This document shows positions 1-7,972 of a stretch of 64,000 nt of DNA, piece by piece. The stretch is from SG8-41 sp035649495 (GTDB lineage Bacteria > Pseudomonadota > Gammaproteobacteria > Burkholderiales > SG8-41). The DNA is taken from assembly GCA_035649495.1 (NCBI GenBank), contig DASRJL010000014.1, positions 3,575 through 67,574 on the forward strand. Reading direction: 5' to 3'. The translations under genes and the position numbers were made by a program. Below the pieces are notes generated by a model. The model was not told where the DNA came from. It searched no databases and saw only the letters and a program-made list of their open reading frames with translations. The first letter of the stretch is position 1. Every line of letters begins with the position of its first letter.

Positions 1-77
1 AGGGAGATGAACGCGCTCATCATCGCCAGGTTGCTTTCCAGAACGTTCGCTACGACGGCTCTCAATTCCTTGTTCAT
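1..77 (-). CDS. 5' end of an unidentified gene, cut by the window edge
   Basis: Reading leftwards from the ATG at 77-75, 25 codons are open and begin MNKELRAVVANVLES. The start is preceded by GAGGAG at a good distance, on the minus strand, which supports a real start. The segment is too short to recognise a family. It is divergent from the alpha/beta hydrolase at 239, and a GTGAC-type heptad repeat lies between them. Confidence 0.5.
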   Translation of the reverse strand, partial: MNKELRAVVANVLESNLAMMSAFIS

Positions 78-94
78 GTGCTCTCCTCGAAGGA

Positions 95-222
95 GTGACC
101 CGTGACTCGTGACACGTTTCTCAACGATCCTAGCAGCAAATCCGGGGCCGAAAGCAAGGCAGTCGGGCTGAGTGTAAGATTTCGGTGCATTGACGGGTCA
201 CTGGTCACGAGTCACGTGTCAC
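95..222. repeat. Inverted repeat with 7-bp iterated arms (GTGACNN)
   Basis: The left arm reads GTGACCC GTGACTC GTGACAC from 95, and the right arm is GTCACTG GTCACGA GTCACGT GTCAC at 197-222. The arms are reverse complements of each other and enclose about 80 bp. The same architecture with other 7-bp words recurs through the window. It ends a few bases before the ribosome binding site of the gene at 239. Confidence 0.7.
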
Positions 223-238
223 TTCTTGGGAGAACGCA

Positions 239-1027
239 ATGCCCTGGATCGAAGCAAACGGCGCCAGCCTGCGGTACGAGCTGTCCGGATCGGGAAAAGA
301 AACCTTGGTGCTGATGCACGAGGCCGGCGGGTGCCTCGAAAGCTACGAGGACGCGCTGCCCGGACTGGAGAAAGATTTCCGCGTGCTGCGCTACGACCAG
401 CGCGGCTTCGGATTTTCGGAGAAGGTGCGGGAGCTCACCTTCGACGGCGTAGTAGCGGACCTGGCCGGACTCCTCGATGCGCTGAAGATCACCGCGCCGG
501 TGCACGTGGCAGGGTGCGCGATGGGCGCCGATTTTTCGGTCGGATTCGCCGCGCGTCACCCCGGCCGGTTGGCGAAGCTCGTCCTGGCGAGCCCCAACAT
601 CGACAGCAATGCCGGACGCGGGCAGCAAAGCATCGAGCGCGCCGCGGTGGCCGAGCGCGAGGGGATACGCGCCGTCATGCAATCCAGCCACGACCGTTCC
701 TATCCCGAGCACTTCCGCGCGCAGGATCCGGAGCGCTTCCGGCGCTACCAGTCGCGCTGGGTCTGCAACACGCCGGCCTCGTTCACCGCCGCGGCCCGCA
801 TGATGCTCGCGGTGGACCTCACGCCCGAATACCCGAAGATCAAGGCGCCGACGCTGGTCATAGGCGCGAAGCACGATGGGCTGCGTCCGCCGGAGAAAGC
901 AGAACGCGTAGCCAAGGCCATCTCCGGCGCGAAGTACCTGCTGGCCGATACCGGGCACTTCATGAACCTGGAGACGCCGCAGCTTTTTGCAGAAACGGTC
1001 GTAGCCTTCTTCAAATCAAAACTGTGA
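239..1027 (+). CDS. Alpha/beta fold hydrolase lacking the nucleophile Ser
   Basis: A 262-residue single-domain alpha/beta hydrolase of the 3-oxoadipate enol-lactonase/RutD-like size class, probably cytoplasmic. ATG at 239 follows GGGAG. The oxyanion stretch (HEAGG, residues 27-31), the YDQRGFGFS segment, a late Asp (GAKHDGL) and the catalytic His (DTGHFMN) are all present. The nucleophile elbow reads G92-C-A94-M-G instead of G-x-S-x-G, so Ala sits where Ser is normally found. As known from the family, RutD also has Ala there and acts by a different mechanism, so this need not be a dead enzyme. The substrate is unknown. A secreted protein gene follows after only a few bases. Confidence 0.85.
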   Translation: MPWIEANGASLRYELSGSGKETLVLMHEAGGCLESYEDALPGLEKDFRVLRYDQRGFGFSEKVRELTFDGVVADLAGLLDALKITAPVHVAGCAMGADFSVGFAARHPGRLAKLVLASPNIDSNAGRGQQSIERAAVAEREGIRAVMQSSHDRSYPEHFRAQDPERFRRYQSRWVCNTPASFTAAARMMLAVDLTPEYPKIKAPTLVIGAKHDGLRPPEKAERVAKAISGAKYLLADTGHFMNLETPQLFAETVVAFFKSKL

Positions 1028-1033
1028 CCCGTG

Positions 1034-1717
1034 ATGGGAGTTGTAGTACTGCTCGCCCTCGTGCTCGGCGCTGCAGCGCTTCCTGCGGACGCACAGCAGC
1101 CCCCCTGGCAAAAAGAGATGGACCAGGCGCGGCGCAGTGCAGCCGCGGGAAACGAGGATATAACCATTCTTACTTTCCCGGGACCCGAGAGCGCGCGAAG
1201 CGGCGTGTACGTCTTCTACAACGACCCGCGCCCGTTCTGCTATACGTACATGATTCCCGGAGAATGGGTTCCGAGACCCAGAGAGCGCGCCTATTACTCG
1301 AAGGACGGCCGGAGATTCGCCGGGGTATTGTTCTGGCTGGCCAGGAACCTCGAGGGGGAGGATGGCGCGACGCTGGTCGAGCGGGCCGGGAGCCGCATCA
1401 CCAAGGCGCACCGGAAGCAATACGGAGACGCGCTGGCGGGGGTCGAGTTCGTGCCGTTCGAGTCTTCCCGCTCCGGCATCTGGCAGTGGCGCGCCGCGCC
1501 GATCACCAAGGGCGAATCGCGAATCAACTTCCCCGCAAAGCTCGTCGTCGACCTGAGTCCGGACGCGGTTGCGCAGATTACAGTTGTCGGGACTTCGGAC
1601 GACGAGCAGCTGGCTCTGGCCCGGCAGATCCTCGAGAGCCTCCGGACGACCAAGGACCCGGAGTGCTTTTTTCCCGTTCTCGAAAGCATGCACAAGGCAC
1701 GCTACGAGAATCGATAG
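1034..1717 (+). CDS. Secreted protein of unknown function
   Basis: About 227 residues. The N-terminus is a clear signal peptide (hydrophobic VVVLLALVLGAAAL followed by ADAQQ), so the product is exported. The rest is soluble, with several Trp/Tyr/Arg-rich segments and no motif I recognise. I prefer the ATG at 1034 over the GTG at 1031. Either way the start lies within 10 bp of the hydrolase stop at 1027, so the two are probably cotranscribed and translationally coupled. A periplasmic binding or stability role is possible but cannot be shown. Confidence 0.75.
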   Translation: MGVVVLLALVLGAAALPADAQQPPWQKEMDQARRSAAAGNEDITILTFPGPESARSGVYVFYNDPRPFCYTYMIPGEWVPRPRERAYYSKDGRRFAGVLFWLARNLEGEDGATLVERAGSRITKAHRKQYGDALAGVEFVPFESSRSGIWQWRAAPITKGESRINFPAKLVVDLSPDAVAQITVVGTSDDEQLALARQILESLRTTKDPECFFPVLESMHKARYENR

Positions 1718-1874
1718 CATGCCCATCGACGAATCGCGCGAGCGCTACCGCGAGGCGATCGAGGTGTTCTTCGAGATTGCATCCTAGACCCTGTGGTGGT
1801 ATCAATCGGGCGTCGTGACAGAGCCTTGCCGGCCTCGTCCGCCGCTGTGTTGAAGTCCTCGGGAGGGACCCTTC

Positions 1875-2975
1875 ATGCAAGCTTGTCATCGGCTCCGTAT
1901 CTGGGCACTCGTCGCCTTGCTGGGAGCAGGAAACACACATGCCGCACTGATTTTCAACTTCACAACCTCGACGGGCGACGCGCAGGCTGATGCCGCTTTC
2001 GCCGCCGCGGCGCAGCGCTGGTCGAACCTGCTGACCGACAACGTCACGGTGAACGTTGCCATAGGATATAAACTGCTGGATCCCGGTTTCCTCGGCTTCA
2101 CGACGACCGAAAAGGCCAATTACGATTACACAGATGTCAGGGCTGCGCTGGTTGGCGATGCCAAGTCAACTGACGATGCCACCGCAATTGGCGGCCTTCA
2201 GGCGGCGCCGGCAATCAAGCTTCTGACCAACCGGAGCTCGAGCAGTCCCAACGGCTCGGGCAGCGCGATCCCCTACGTGGACAGCGGCGCAGACGCCAAC
2301 AACACGAGCCTGTTCATAACTAACGCCAACGCGAAGGCTCTGGGGCTGCTGCCGGCCACGAACGCCGCCCTGGATGGATCGATCGAGTTCAGCACCGCTT
2401 TCACCTTTGACTTCAACCCCCTGGATGGGATCACCGCCGGGGCCCACGATTTCGTCGGCGTTGCAACTCACGAGATCGGTCACCTGCTCGGCTTCATCAG
2501 CGGGGACGATGCGCTCGACTTCTTCAGCCAGCCGGTGAACGACGGCCCATACGACGTCAACGCGTTCGCGGACAACAGTATTCTCGACCTCTACCGGTAC
2601 TCTGCCGAGAGTTTCGCGCTCGGAGTGGTCGATTGGACTGCCGACACCCGGGCGAAGTACTTTTCCCTCGACGGCGGAGTGACCAACCTCTACCTCTTCT
2701 CGACCAGGAGCTTCTTCGGCGATGGCAACGAGGCCGGCCACTGGAAAGACGGCCAGGGTATCGGCATCATGGATCCGACGGCGGCACAGGGAGAACTCCT
2801 GGCCATCACCGCGCGCGATGTACAGGCGTTCGACGTGATCGGGTGGGACTTGAAGGGTTCTGCGGTTCCCGAGCCCGGCACGCTCGCACTCGGTTTCCTC
2901 GGCGTCGCAGCGTTGGCCGCCGGCAGACGCAGGCGTGCCATCGAGTCAGGGCGCGCGATCGAAGTCCGGGTCTGA
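1875..2975 (+). CDS. PEP-CTERM surface metalloprotease-like protein
   Basis: A 366-residue exported protein. It has a signal peptide (residues about 1-23, ending THA), a zinc-metalloprotease motif HEIGHLLGF (HExxHxxGF, metzincin-like) near residue 198, and a C-terminal PEP-CTERM sorting signal: VPEPGTLALGF, a hydrophobic stretch, then RRRR. Proteins of this type are cleaved and anchored by exosortase in Gram-negative bacteria that make exopolysaccharide, which implies an exosortase/EPS locus elsewhere in the genome. ATG at 1875 follows GGGAGGG at 8 bp. The stop codon TGA lies inside the palindrome GGGTCTGACCCC (2968-2979), a repeat also found at 47878 and 52695. Confidence 0.9.
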   Translation: MQACHRLRIWALVALLGAGNTHAALIFNFTTSTGDAQADAAFAAAAQRWSNLLTDNVTVNVAIGYKLLDPGFLGFTTTEKANYDYTDVRAALVGDAKSTDDATAIGGLQAAPAIKLLTNRSSSSPNGSGSAIPYVDSGADANNTSLFITNANAKALGLLPATNAALDGSIEFSTAFTFDFNPLDGITAGAHDFVGVATHEIGHLLGFISGDDALDFFSQPVNDGPYDVNAFADNSILDLYRYSAESFALGVVDWTADTRAKYFSLDGGVTNLYLFSTRSFFGDGNEAGHWKDGQGIGIMDPTAAQGELLAITARDVQAFDVIGWDLKGSAVPEPGTLALGFLGVAALAAGRRRRAIESGRAIEVRV

Positions 2976-2979
2976 CCCC
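2968..2979. repeat. GGGTCTGACCCC palindrome overlapping a stop codon
   Basis: A perfect 12-bp palindrome whose TGA is the stop of the PEP-CTERM gene. Downstream to 3180 there is an intergenic stretch of about 200 bp, moderately AT-rich, with repeated GCCAGTTTT and GGCCA words. I see no gene in it. Confidence 0.6.
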
Positions 2980-3181
2980 ACTAAGTATCGGACGCTGCGA
3001 AATTTCTCGTCTGAAACGACGCAATTTTTGGCCTCAGAGCGCCAGTTTTGGGGCCAGAATTGGCCGTCTTGAGTTCCGCCCAATTGAAAGCCAGATCGCT
3101 TAGAACGCCAGTTTTCCGGAAAGTCACGCTTCTGAGCGGCCAATTGCAGATCGAACTGATAAGATAGGTTTTTCTTCACGA

Positions 3182-3200
3182 GTCACGCGTCACGGGTCAC
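3182..3200. repeat. GTCAC heptad repeat upstream of the glutaredoxin-DinB gene
   Basis: GTCACGC GTCACGG GTCAC, the same 7-bp word family as at 197-222. It ends 18 bp before the ATG at 3219. Confidence 0.6.
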
Positions 3201-3218
3201 TTTTTCTTGAGTACGCCT

Positions 3219-3989
3219 ATGGAAATCACCGCTGATAAATGGATGTACTTCACCCAGCCCGGGTGAAGCAGCTGCCTCCGAACGAAAGAGTTTCTTTCGA
3301 AAAACGGATTGGACATGGTCGTCATCGACGTCCTGAACGACGCCGGTGGCCGTGAGCTGCTGTTCGAAAAGTACGGCCTGCGCAAGGTGCCCGTCCTCGC
3401 GAAGGGTGATCGCTACGCCATGGGCCAGATGCTCGAGCCGTTCGCGAAGCTCGCCGGCATCCCGCTCGCGGCTCCCGGCGGGCTGTCACCGGAACAGCTC
3501 TACGGAAAATACGAAATGGTCTTCGCCGCCGGCCAGCGTTTCGCGCGGCAGTTTCCGGCGGACCGAATTCTGGAACGCGTCATCCCGCACCGCGAGCGCG
3601 CGATCAGGACGCTGTGCTACCACGTGTTCCGCATCGGCGAATCGTTCCTGGAGACGTGGGACGGTGCGGAGTACGCGGCGAAGATCGCCGATGGCGAGCC
3701 GCCCGCGGCCATGAGGAGCGGAGAGGACATCGCCAACTACGGCGGCGACGTCTGGCGGCGGTACGAAGCGTGGTGGGCAGGACTCGATGACCGCAAGCTT
3801 TCCAGGGTGCTCAAGACCTACTACGGCGATACCGTCGCTCACAAGGTTTTCGAGCGCGTCACGTGGCATTCCGCGCAGCACTGCAGGCAACTGGTGGCGG
3901 TGCTGGAGCGGATGGGGATAGAGCCCGATCGGCCGTTGACAGCCGAGGATCTCGCGGGGCTGCCGCTGCCCGAGCGGTTGTGGGAGTAA
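3219..3989 (+). CDS. Glutaredoxin-DinB fusion with in-frame TGA, probable selenoprotein
   Basis: ATG at 3219 opens a frame that continues through a single TGA (3264-3266) to the stop at 3989, giving 256 residues if the TGA is read as selenocysteine. Residues 1-80 are glutaredoxin/NrdH-like: the strand MYFTQPG is followed by U16-S-S-C19, the helix LRTKEFLSKNG and the cis-Pro motif VPV (Pro58). Residues about 100-256 are DinB-like with the metal-ligand His set H135, H217 and H221. In relatives that I recall, PGCSSCLRTKEFL occupies this spot, so TGA replaces the first catalytic Cys codon. A SECIS-like hairpin follows. The ribosome binding site is weak. Alternatives are a one-base nonsense mutation (TGC to TGA) with restart at the TTG at 3309 or the ATG at 3315, or a sequence error. 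Confidence 0.72.
3267..3307 (+). promoter_or_regulatory. SECIS-like hairpin downstream of TGA 3264
   Basis: CGAAAG (3283-3288) pairs perfectly with CTTTCG (3294-3299) around the loop AGTTT. CCG (3278-3280) can pair below with CGG (3305-3307) across an internal loop. The apical loop starts 22 nt after the TGA and carries G at its second position followed by U. That fits what is known of bacterial SECIS elements: a short stem-loop just after UGA, with a small loop having a G early. It lies inside the coding sequence, as bacterial SECIS elements do. Confidence 0.6.
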
Positions 3990-4002
3990 CGCCCCTACTT
4001 TG

Positions 4003-4566
4003 CTACAAATCGGTGTCCACTTTTCGTGGGTAACTCGGACGCATAACGTCCCGCATGATCCCCGCGAAGCGGTCGGTATCGATGCGGTGGTTGGAGCGCT
4101 CCCTCAAACGACTGCTGTCGGCGCACTCATCGCTTTTCTCCACCTGCACTCGTCCCGCTGACCAGTGTGTACGGCTTGGACCATCGGCATAGCCGGTCCA
4201 GTGGACACAAGCGCCGACTGCGAAATCGCGATCCGTTGAAACGACGTGTAATGTCCCATCGCCAGTGCGAATCTGGTAGACCACTCGACCGGGAGTGCGA
4301 TAGAGGAATCTCGAATCTATCGTCGTCGGAGTCGCGCCGACCTGCACCGGAATTCTCGCGGGTTCGCCATCCGGCCCATAGAACGCGGGAGCAGATTCAA
4401 CCACTGATCGATCTTCGATTCTTCCCACGCCCGTACCTGGATAGTCGGTCTGAAGCGGGTAGTACGGTCCAACAGTGCAACCCGCCATGCCCATAGCAAG
4501 TACCGCGAATACCGATCGGGAAGGTCGTCGCACCATGGAGGGTCGAAGCGTAGCTTGCTCAGTCAT
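4003..4566 (-). CDS. Small lipoprotein of unknown function
   Basis: About 187 residues. An N-terminal basic then hydrophobic stretch ends in the lipobox MGMAGC, so the mature protein should be lipid-anchored in the envelope. The rest has no motif I recognise. The likely start MTEQ (4566) overlaps the end of the upstream gene by 8 bp, indicating translational coupling. An internal ATG (MVRRPSR) would give a more typical signal peptide. Base composition is visibly less GC-rich than the neighbours, as for its partner at 4559-4996, suggesting joint acquisition. Confidence 0.6.
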   Translation of the reverse strand: MTEQATLRPSMVRRPSRSVFAVLAMGMAGCTVGPYYPLQTDYPGTGVGRIEDRSVVESAPAFYGPDGEPARIPVQVGATPTTIDSRFLYRTPGRVVYQIRTGDGTLHVVSTDRDFAVGACVHWTGYADGPSRTHWSAGRVQVEKSDECADSSRLRERSNHRIDTDRFAGIMRDVMRPSYPRKVDTDL

Positions 4567-4996
4567 CAAAGGCCCAGTTTGCAGGACTGCCATCCTTGAA
4601 GAACACCCTCACCAGCCAATCAGGTTGTTCGCGCCACTGAAAGCAAACATGGAAGCCCTCTTCCGATTCGGCAAAGACTATTACGTCCTCCAGAAGTAAT
4701 TCGTTCGCAGTGACTGCGCGGCGCGCCTCTTCGGACAACCGGGCAATCAGATACTCGGTGGCCGTATCAAGGGTTACTTTTGGGTCCCGAACGACTTGTA
4801 GGAGCTTCTGACACGCTTGATCGGCGACATAGTTCGGCGGCTTCCCAGGGATATAAATCGGGATTCGACGCTCCCCGTACGGCACTTCGGTCCGCCAATG
4901 CCTGTTTTCGCCGTCCCATTTCAGTTCTCCAAACTCACCGTGCTTGATAGGTGCGATCGGTTCTGCCTTTGAACCACCGAATAGGCGGGCAAACAT
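4559..4996 (-). CDS. Small cytoplasmic protein of unknown function
   Basis: 145 residues, no signal peptide or membrane segment, acidic C-terminal half. No family recognised. It is the first gene of a two-gene unit with the lipoprotein at 4003-4566. Twelve bases upstream of its ATG, read on the minus strand, is GGGCGTTAGAG, which resembles the 3' core end of an integron attC site followed directly by a cassette gene start. This and the lower GC suggest a mobile origin, which is inference. Confidence 0.6.
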   Translation of the reverse strand: MFARLFGGSKAEPIAPIKHGEFGELKWDGENRHWRTEVPYGERRIPIYIPGKPPNYVADQACQKLLQVVRDPKVTLDTATEYLIARLSEEARRAVTANELLLEDVIVFAESEEGFHVCFQWREQPDWLVRVFFKDGSPANWAFDD

Positions 4997-5030
4997 GCTT
5001 TGCTCTAACGCCCGCGGTTCACTGACATGG
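4997..5030 (-). other. attC 3'-end-like sequence before a small gene
   Basis: On the minus strand the segment ends GAACCGCGGGCGTTAGAGC, with ATG 5 bases later. GTTAGAG matches six of the seven positions of the attC core GTTRRRY. I could not find the complementary RYYYAAC half with good pairing, so at best this is a broken site. Confidence 0.25.
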
Positions 5031-5088
5031 AGATCGCATCCGAGGAATGCCTGGATTCATCCTGCCCGGCGCGCCAGTCATTCGAGGG

Positions 5089-6297
5089 CTACACCACCCT
5101 CGCCGCTTGCAGCCTGCCGAGTTCCTCGCTCGACAGACCAAGCCGGCCGCAGTAGATCTCGTCGTTGTGCTCGCCCAGCCGCGGCGCCGCGCGCGTCGTC
5201 TGCATGACGTTCTCGCCGTCGAAGAAGAACCCCGGCCCGGGATACTTGAGCGTGCCCGTCTCCGGATGGTCGAGCTCCACGAAGAAACCCCGCTCGGCCA
5301 GGTGTGGTGAATTCACCACCTGCTCCGGACTCTGCACCAGCCCGACCACCAGGCCGCGGGCCATGGTTTCGCGCATCAGGTCCAGGTTGTTCCACTCCTC
5401 GAGCTTCGGCGCGATCAGATCCCGCAGCTCCTGCCAGTTGTCCGTCCGCGACTGGCGCGTCGCGAATTTGGGATCCAGCAGCCGCGGCTCGCCCAGGAAT
5501 TCCGCCCAGACCTGCATGGGCTTGCCGCCGGTGCCGGCCGTGGTGAGCGTCACCTCGCCGTCTTTTGTCGGCAGGTGCATGCCGTCCACGACGTTGAGAT
5601 CCATGTTTCCCCGTCGGACATTGCGGCCCGTATAGCTGTAAGGGTGTATGAGTCCCTGCGGTGTGGCGATCGCCGCCTCCATCACGGAAACGTCGATGTG
5701 GCCGCCCTCACCCGTCTGCTCCCGGCGCAGGAGCGCAGCCATGAAGGCGATGACGCCGTTACGGCCGGCGGTGAGCTCCATCTGCTGCAGAGCCGTGCCC
5801 ATCGGCGGCCCGTCCGCCTTGCCGGTGACCGCGTAGAGGAAGCCCCCCATCGCCTGGGCGATCAGGTCGTTTCCCTTGTAGTTGGCGTACGGGCCGTGCT
5901 GCCCGAAGTACGAGATGGAGAGCAAAATCGTTCCGGGATTCCCGGCGCGCAATGCCTGGTAGCCGAGCCCGAGGTCGGCCAGGTGGCCCGGCTCGAAGCT
6001 TTCGATAATGACGTCAGCGGCGCTTGCAAGCTTCAAGAAAAGCGAACGGCCCGCCGCCTGTCCCAGGTCCAGAGTGATTCCGCGCTTGTTGGTGTTGAGC
6101 GCCAGGAACGTGGTGCTCCGGTCAGGGTGCGCCTCGCCGCCGACAAACGGGGGTTCGTGACGGCCCTGGTCCCCCGAGCCCGGCGGTTCCACCTTGATGG
6201 TGTCGGCGCCCTGGTCCGCGAGCAGCTTGGCGCAGAACGCCCCGGAGGGCGCGTGGGCAAGCTCCAGCACTTTCACCTCTGAGAGTATCGCGTCCAT
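5089..6297 (-). CDS. CaiB/BaiF family III CoA-transferase
   Basis: 402 residues, full length for the family (about 400). These enzymes move CoA from an acyl-CoA donor to a carboxylic acid, typically opening the breakdown of organic acids. Recognisable features are the N-terminal VKVLELAHAPSGAFCAKLLADQGADTIKVEPP-type start, NKRGITLDL near residue 70, the EGGHIDVS motif near residue 200 and the C-terminal LGEHNDEI segment. It is the first of two minus-strand copies, back to back with two plus-strand copies (7973, 9208). The four are clearly diverged, so they probably have different substrates, which cannot be deduced here. Confidence 0.93.
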   Translation of the reverse strand: MDAILSEVKVLELAHAPSGAFCAKLLADQGADTIKVEPPGSGDQGRHEPPFVGGEAHPDRSTTFLALNTNKRGITLDLGQAAGRSLFLKLASAADVIIESFEPGHLADLGLGYQALRAGNPGTILLSISYFGQHGPYANYKGNDLIAQAMGGFLYAVTGKADGPPMGTALQQMELTAGRNGVIAFMAALLRREQTGEGGHIDVSVMEAAIATPQGLIHPYSYTGRNVRRGNMDLNVVDGMHLPTKDGEVTLTTAGTGGKPMQVWAEFLGEPRLLDPKFATRQSRTDNWQELRDLIAPKLEEWNNLDLMRETMARGLVVGLVQSPEQVVNSPHLAERGFFVELDHPETGTLKYPGPGFFFDGENVMQTTRAAPRLGEHNDEIYCGRLGLSSEELGRLQAARVV

Positions 6298-6338
6298 AAC
6301 CGATCAACGATGAATATGAGACTGTGCGTGTTGCGCAT

Positions 6339-6511
6339 CAAGGATGAAGGATGAACGTGGAAAGATGACCCTCACCTTCAGTGATAGTTGCTTGTCCCGG
6401 CCTTTCGGTACCCTCGGCCGGTAGCTTCCCGACCGGGCGGAGCGAAAGAGAGGGGCGCTTGAGCACGCGCAAAGCGTAGGGTCATCCTTCATCCTTCCGC
6501 CTTCATCCTTG
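6339..6511. repeat. Inverted repeat with GGATGAA heptad arms
   Basis: The left arm (6339-6372) is AAGGATG AAGGATG AACGTGG AAAGATG ACCCT. The right arm (6478-6511) is its inverse, AGGGTCATCCTTCATCC and onward. About 105 bp between them contain smaller palindromes (CGGTACCCTCGGCCGG). It fills the 218-bp gap between two CoA-transferase genes. I see no gene in it. Confidence 0.65.
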
Positions 6512-6515
6512 TTCT

Positions 6516-7763
6516 TCACGGCGCCTTTTCTTCGGGTCGCGGCCTGGTCGAGATGACGCCCTCCTCCGCCAGCGCGCGGATTTCGTCCGGGGAGAGTCCC
6601 GCGACCTCGCGCAGCACCGTCTCGTTGTGTTCTCCCAGCGTGGGCACCTGCCGGATTGCCATGTTCAACCCGGGCGTGCGGAAGGGTCTGCCGGCAAAGG
6701 CGCGCAGACCCCCGGCGCGCTCGATCTCCTGAATCGATCCTCTCTCCCTGAGATGCGGATCGTTGACCAGGTCGGCCCCGGTCAAAACGGCGCCGGCGCA
6801 AACGCCTTGCGCCTGCAGCGACCGTGCCAGTTCCCGATCGTCCTGCGTTGCGGTCCAGTCTGCTATTTTCCGGTCGAGCTCGTGGCGATTCTGCCAGCGG
6901 CCTTCCATCGAGTCGTAGCGTGCCTCCTGCGCCCAGGGCGGGGCGCCCATGGCTTTCTTCAAGGCGGCCCACTCGGCGTCATCGGAAACCGCGATGGCGA
7001 TCCAGCGATCGCGGCCCGCGCACGGATACACGTTGTGCGGCGCTTTCCGGAGATGCCCGCAGCCCAGCCGCGGCCGCGTTATGCCCCGCTGAGCCTCCAG
7101 GATCGCTGGGCCTATGCAGGAAATCCCGGTCTCCTGCATGGTGAGGTCGATGCGCATCCCCTTGCCGGTCCGCTTCCGGCGATACAGCGCGAGGAGGAGC
7201 GCGAAGGCCACGTTGTTGCCAGTGGAGTGATCCATGTAGTTGTTGCTCGCTCTCACCGACGGGCCGCCCTCGTAGCCGGTGAGGTAGGACATGCCGCTCG
7301 ACGCATCCACGGTGCGGGCACGAGACCCGGCGCTGCGCCACGGTCCGGTGTAGCCGTAAGCCGTGCTGGAGAGCGTGATGATGCGGGGATTGATCTGCGC
7401 GAGGCTTTCGTGGTCGAAGCCGAACCGCTTCATCGTGCCTGGCCTGAAATTGTCGGTCACGATGTCGCAGTTCTTCACGAGCTTGAGGAAAACCTCCTTC
7501 CCGGCGGGACGGGTTACCTCCAGGCACAGGCTCTGCTTGTTGCGGACGCCGAAGTACGCCAGATTTCCGCCCTCGTTCCACCACTCCGCGCCGGCCTTGC
7601 CATTGGGGAACGGCCCGGACTTGCGGTCCTGGAGGTGATCCAGGCTTTCGATGCGGATCACCTGGGCGCCCAGGTCCGCCAGGAAGGCGGTACCCCAGGG
7701 AAGAGCATGGACCTGCTCCAGCGTTAGGACCCTGACTCCCTCGAGCGGCAGCGCTGCTGACAT
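6516..7763 (-). CDS. CaiB/BaiF family III CoA-transferase
   Basis: 415 residues. It has the family N-terminus (GVRVLTLEQVHALPWGTAFLADLGAQVIRIE), a KQSLCLEVTRPAGKEV segment near residue 80, a TGKGMRIDLT motif near residue 200 and the C-terminal LGEHNETVL. The ATG at 7763 is divergent from the gene at 7973, with 209 bp between. It lies upstream of the 5089-6297 copy on the same strand, separated by a repeat element, so joint transcription is uncertain. The specific acid substrate cannot be told. Confidence 0.92.
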   Translation of the reverse strand: MSAALPLEGVRVLTLEQVHALPWGTAFLADLGAQVIRIESLDHLQDRKSGPFPNGKAGAEWWNEGGNLAYFGVRNKQSLCLEVTRPAGKEVFLKLVKNCDIVTDNFRPGTMKRFGFDHESLAQINPRIITLSSTAYGYTGPWRSAGSRARTVDASSGMSYLTGYEGGPSVRASNNYMDHSTGNNVAFALLLALYRRKRTGKGMRIDLTMQETGISCIGPAILEAQRGITRPRLGCGHLRKAPHNVYPCAGRDRWIAIAVSDDAEWAALKKAMGAPPWAQEARYDSMEGRWQNRHELDRKIADWTATQDDRELARSLQAQGVCAGAVLTGADLVNDPHLRERGSIQEIERAGGLRAFAGRPFRTPGLNMAIRQVPTLGEHNETVLREVAGLSPDEIRALAEEGVISTRPRPEEKAP

Positions 7764-7972
7764 CGGTTTCCTCTAAAAGCGCCTGTCACCTTGCAGGACA
7801 GGCGCCCTGAAGATATCACCAATCACTTGTCGCCTGTCACGCCGTTCAGCGCCGGCACGACGCGGGAGGGAACGGCGCCGGCCGCGAGATATCCTGTCCA
7901 TCTTGTGAATTCTGTCCGTTTCCTCTCCGCAACCTTTATTATCCGCGAATCATCTCGAAGACAGGGTGAGCG

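Noticed and set aside
1719..1787. Short open stretch MPIDESRERYREAIEVFFEI after the secreted protein
   Set aside because: Only about 22 codons, no ribosome binding site; could be a gene remnant but cannot be supported.
190..1818. Long plus-strand ORF of 542 codons
   Set aside because: Arg/Ala/Gly-rich shadow of the hydrolase and secreted-protein genes in another frame; no protein-like pattern.
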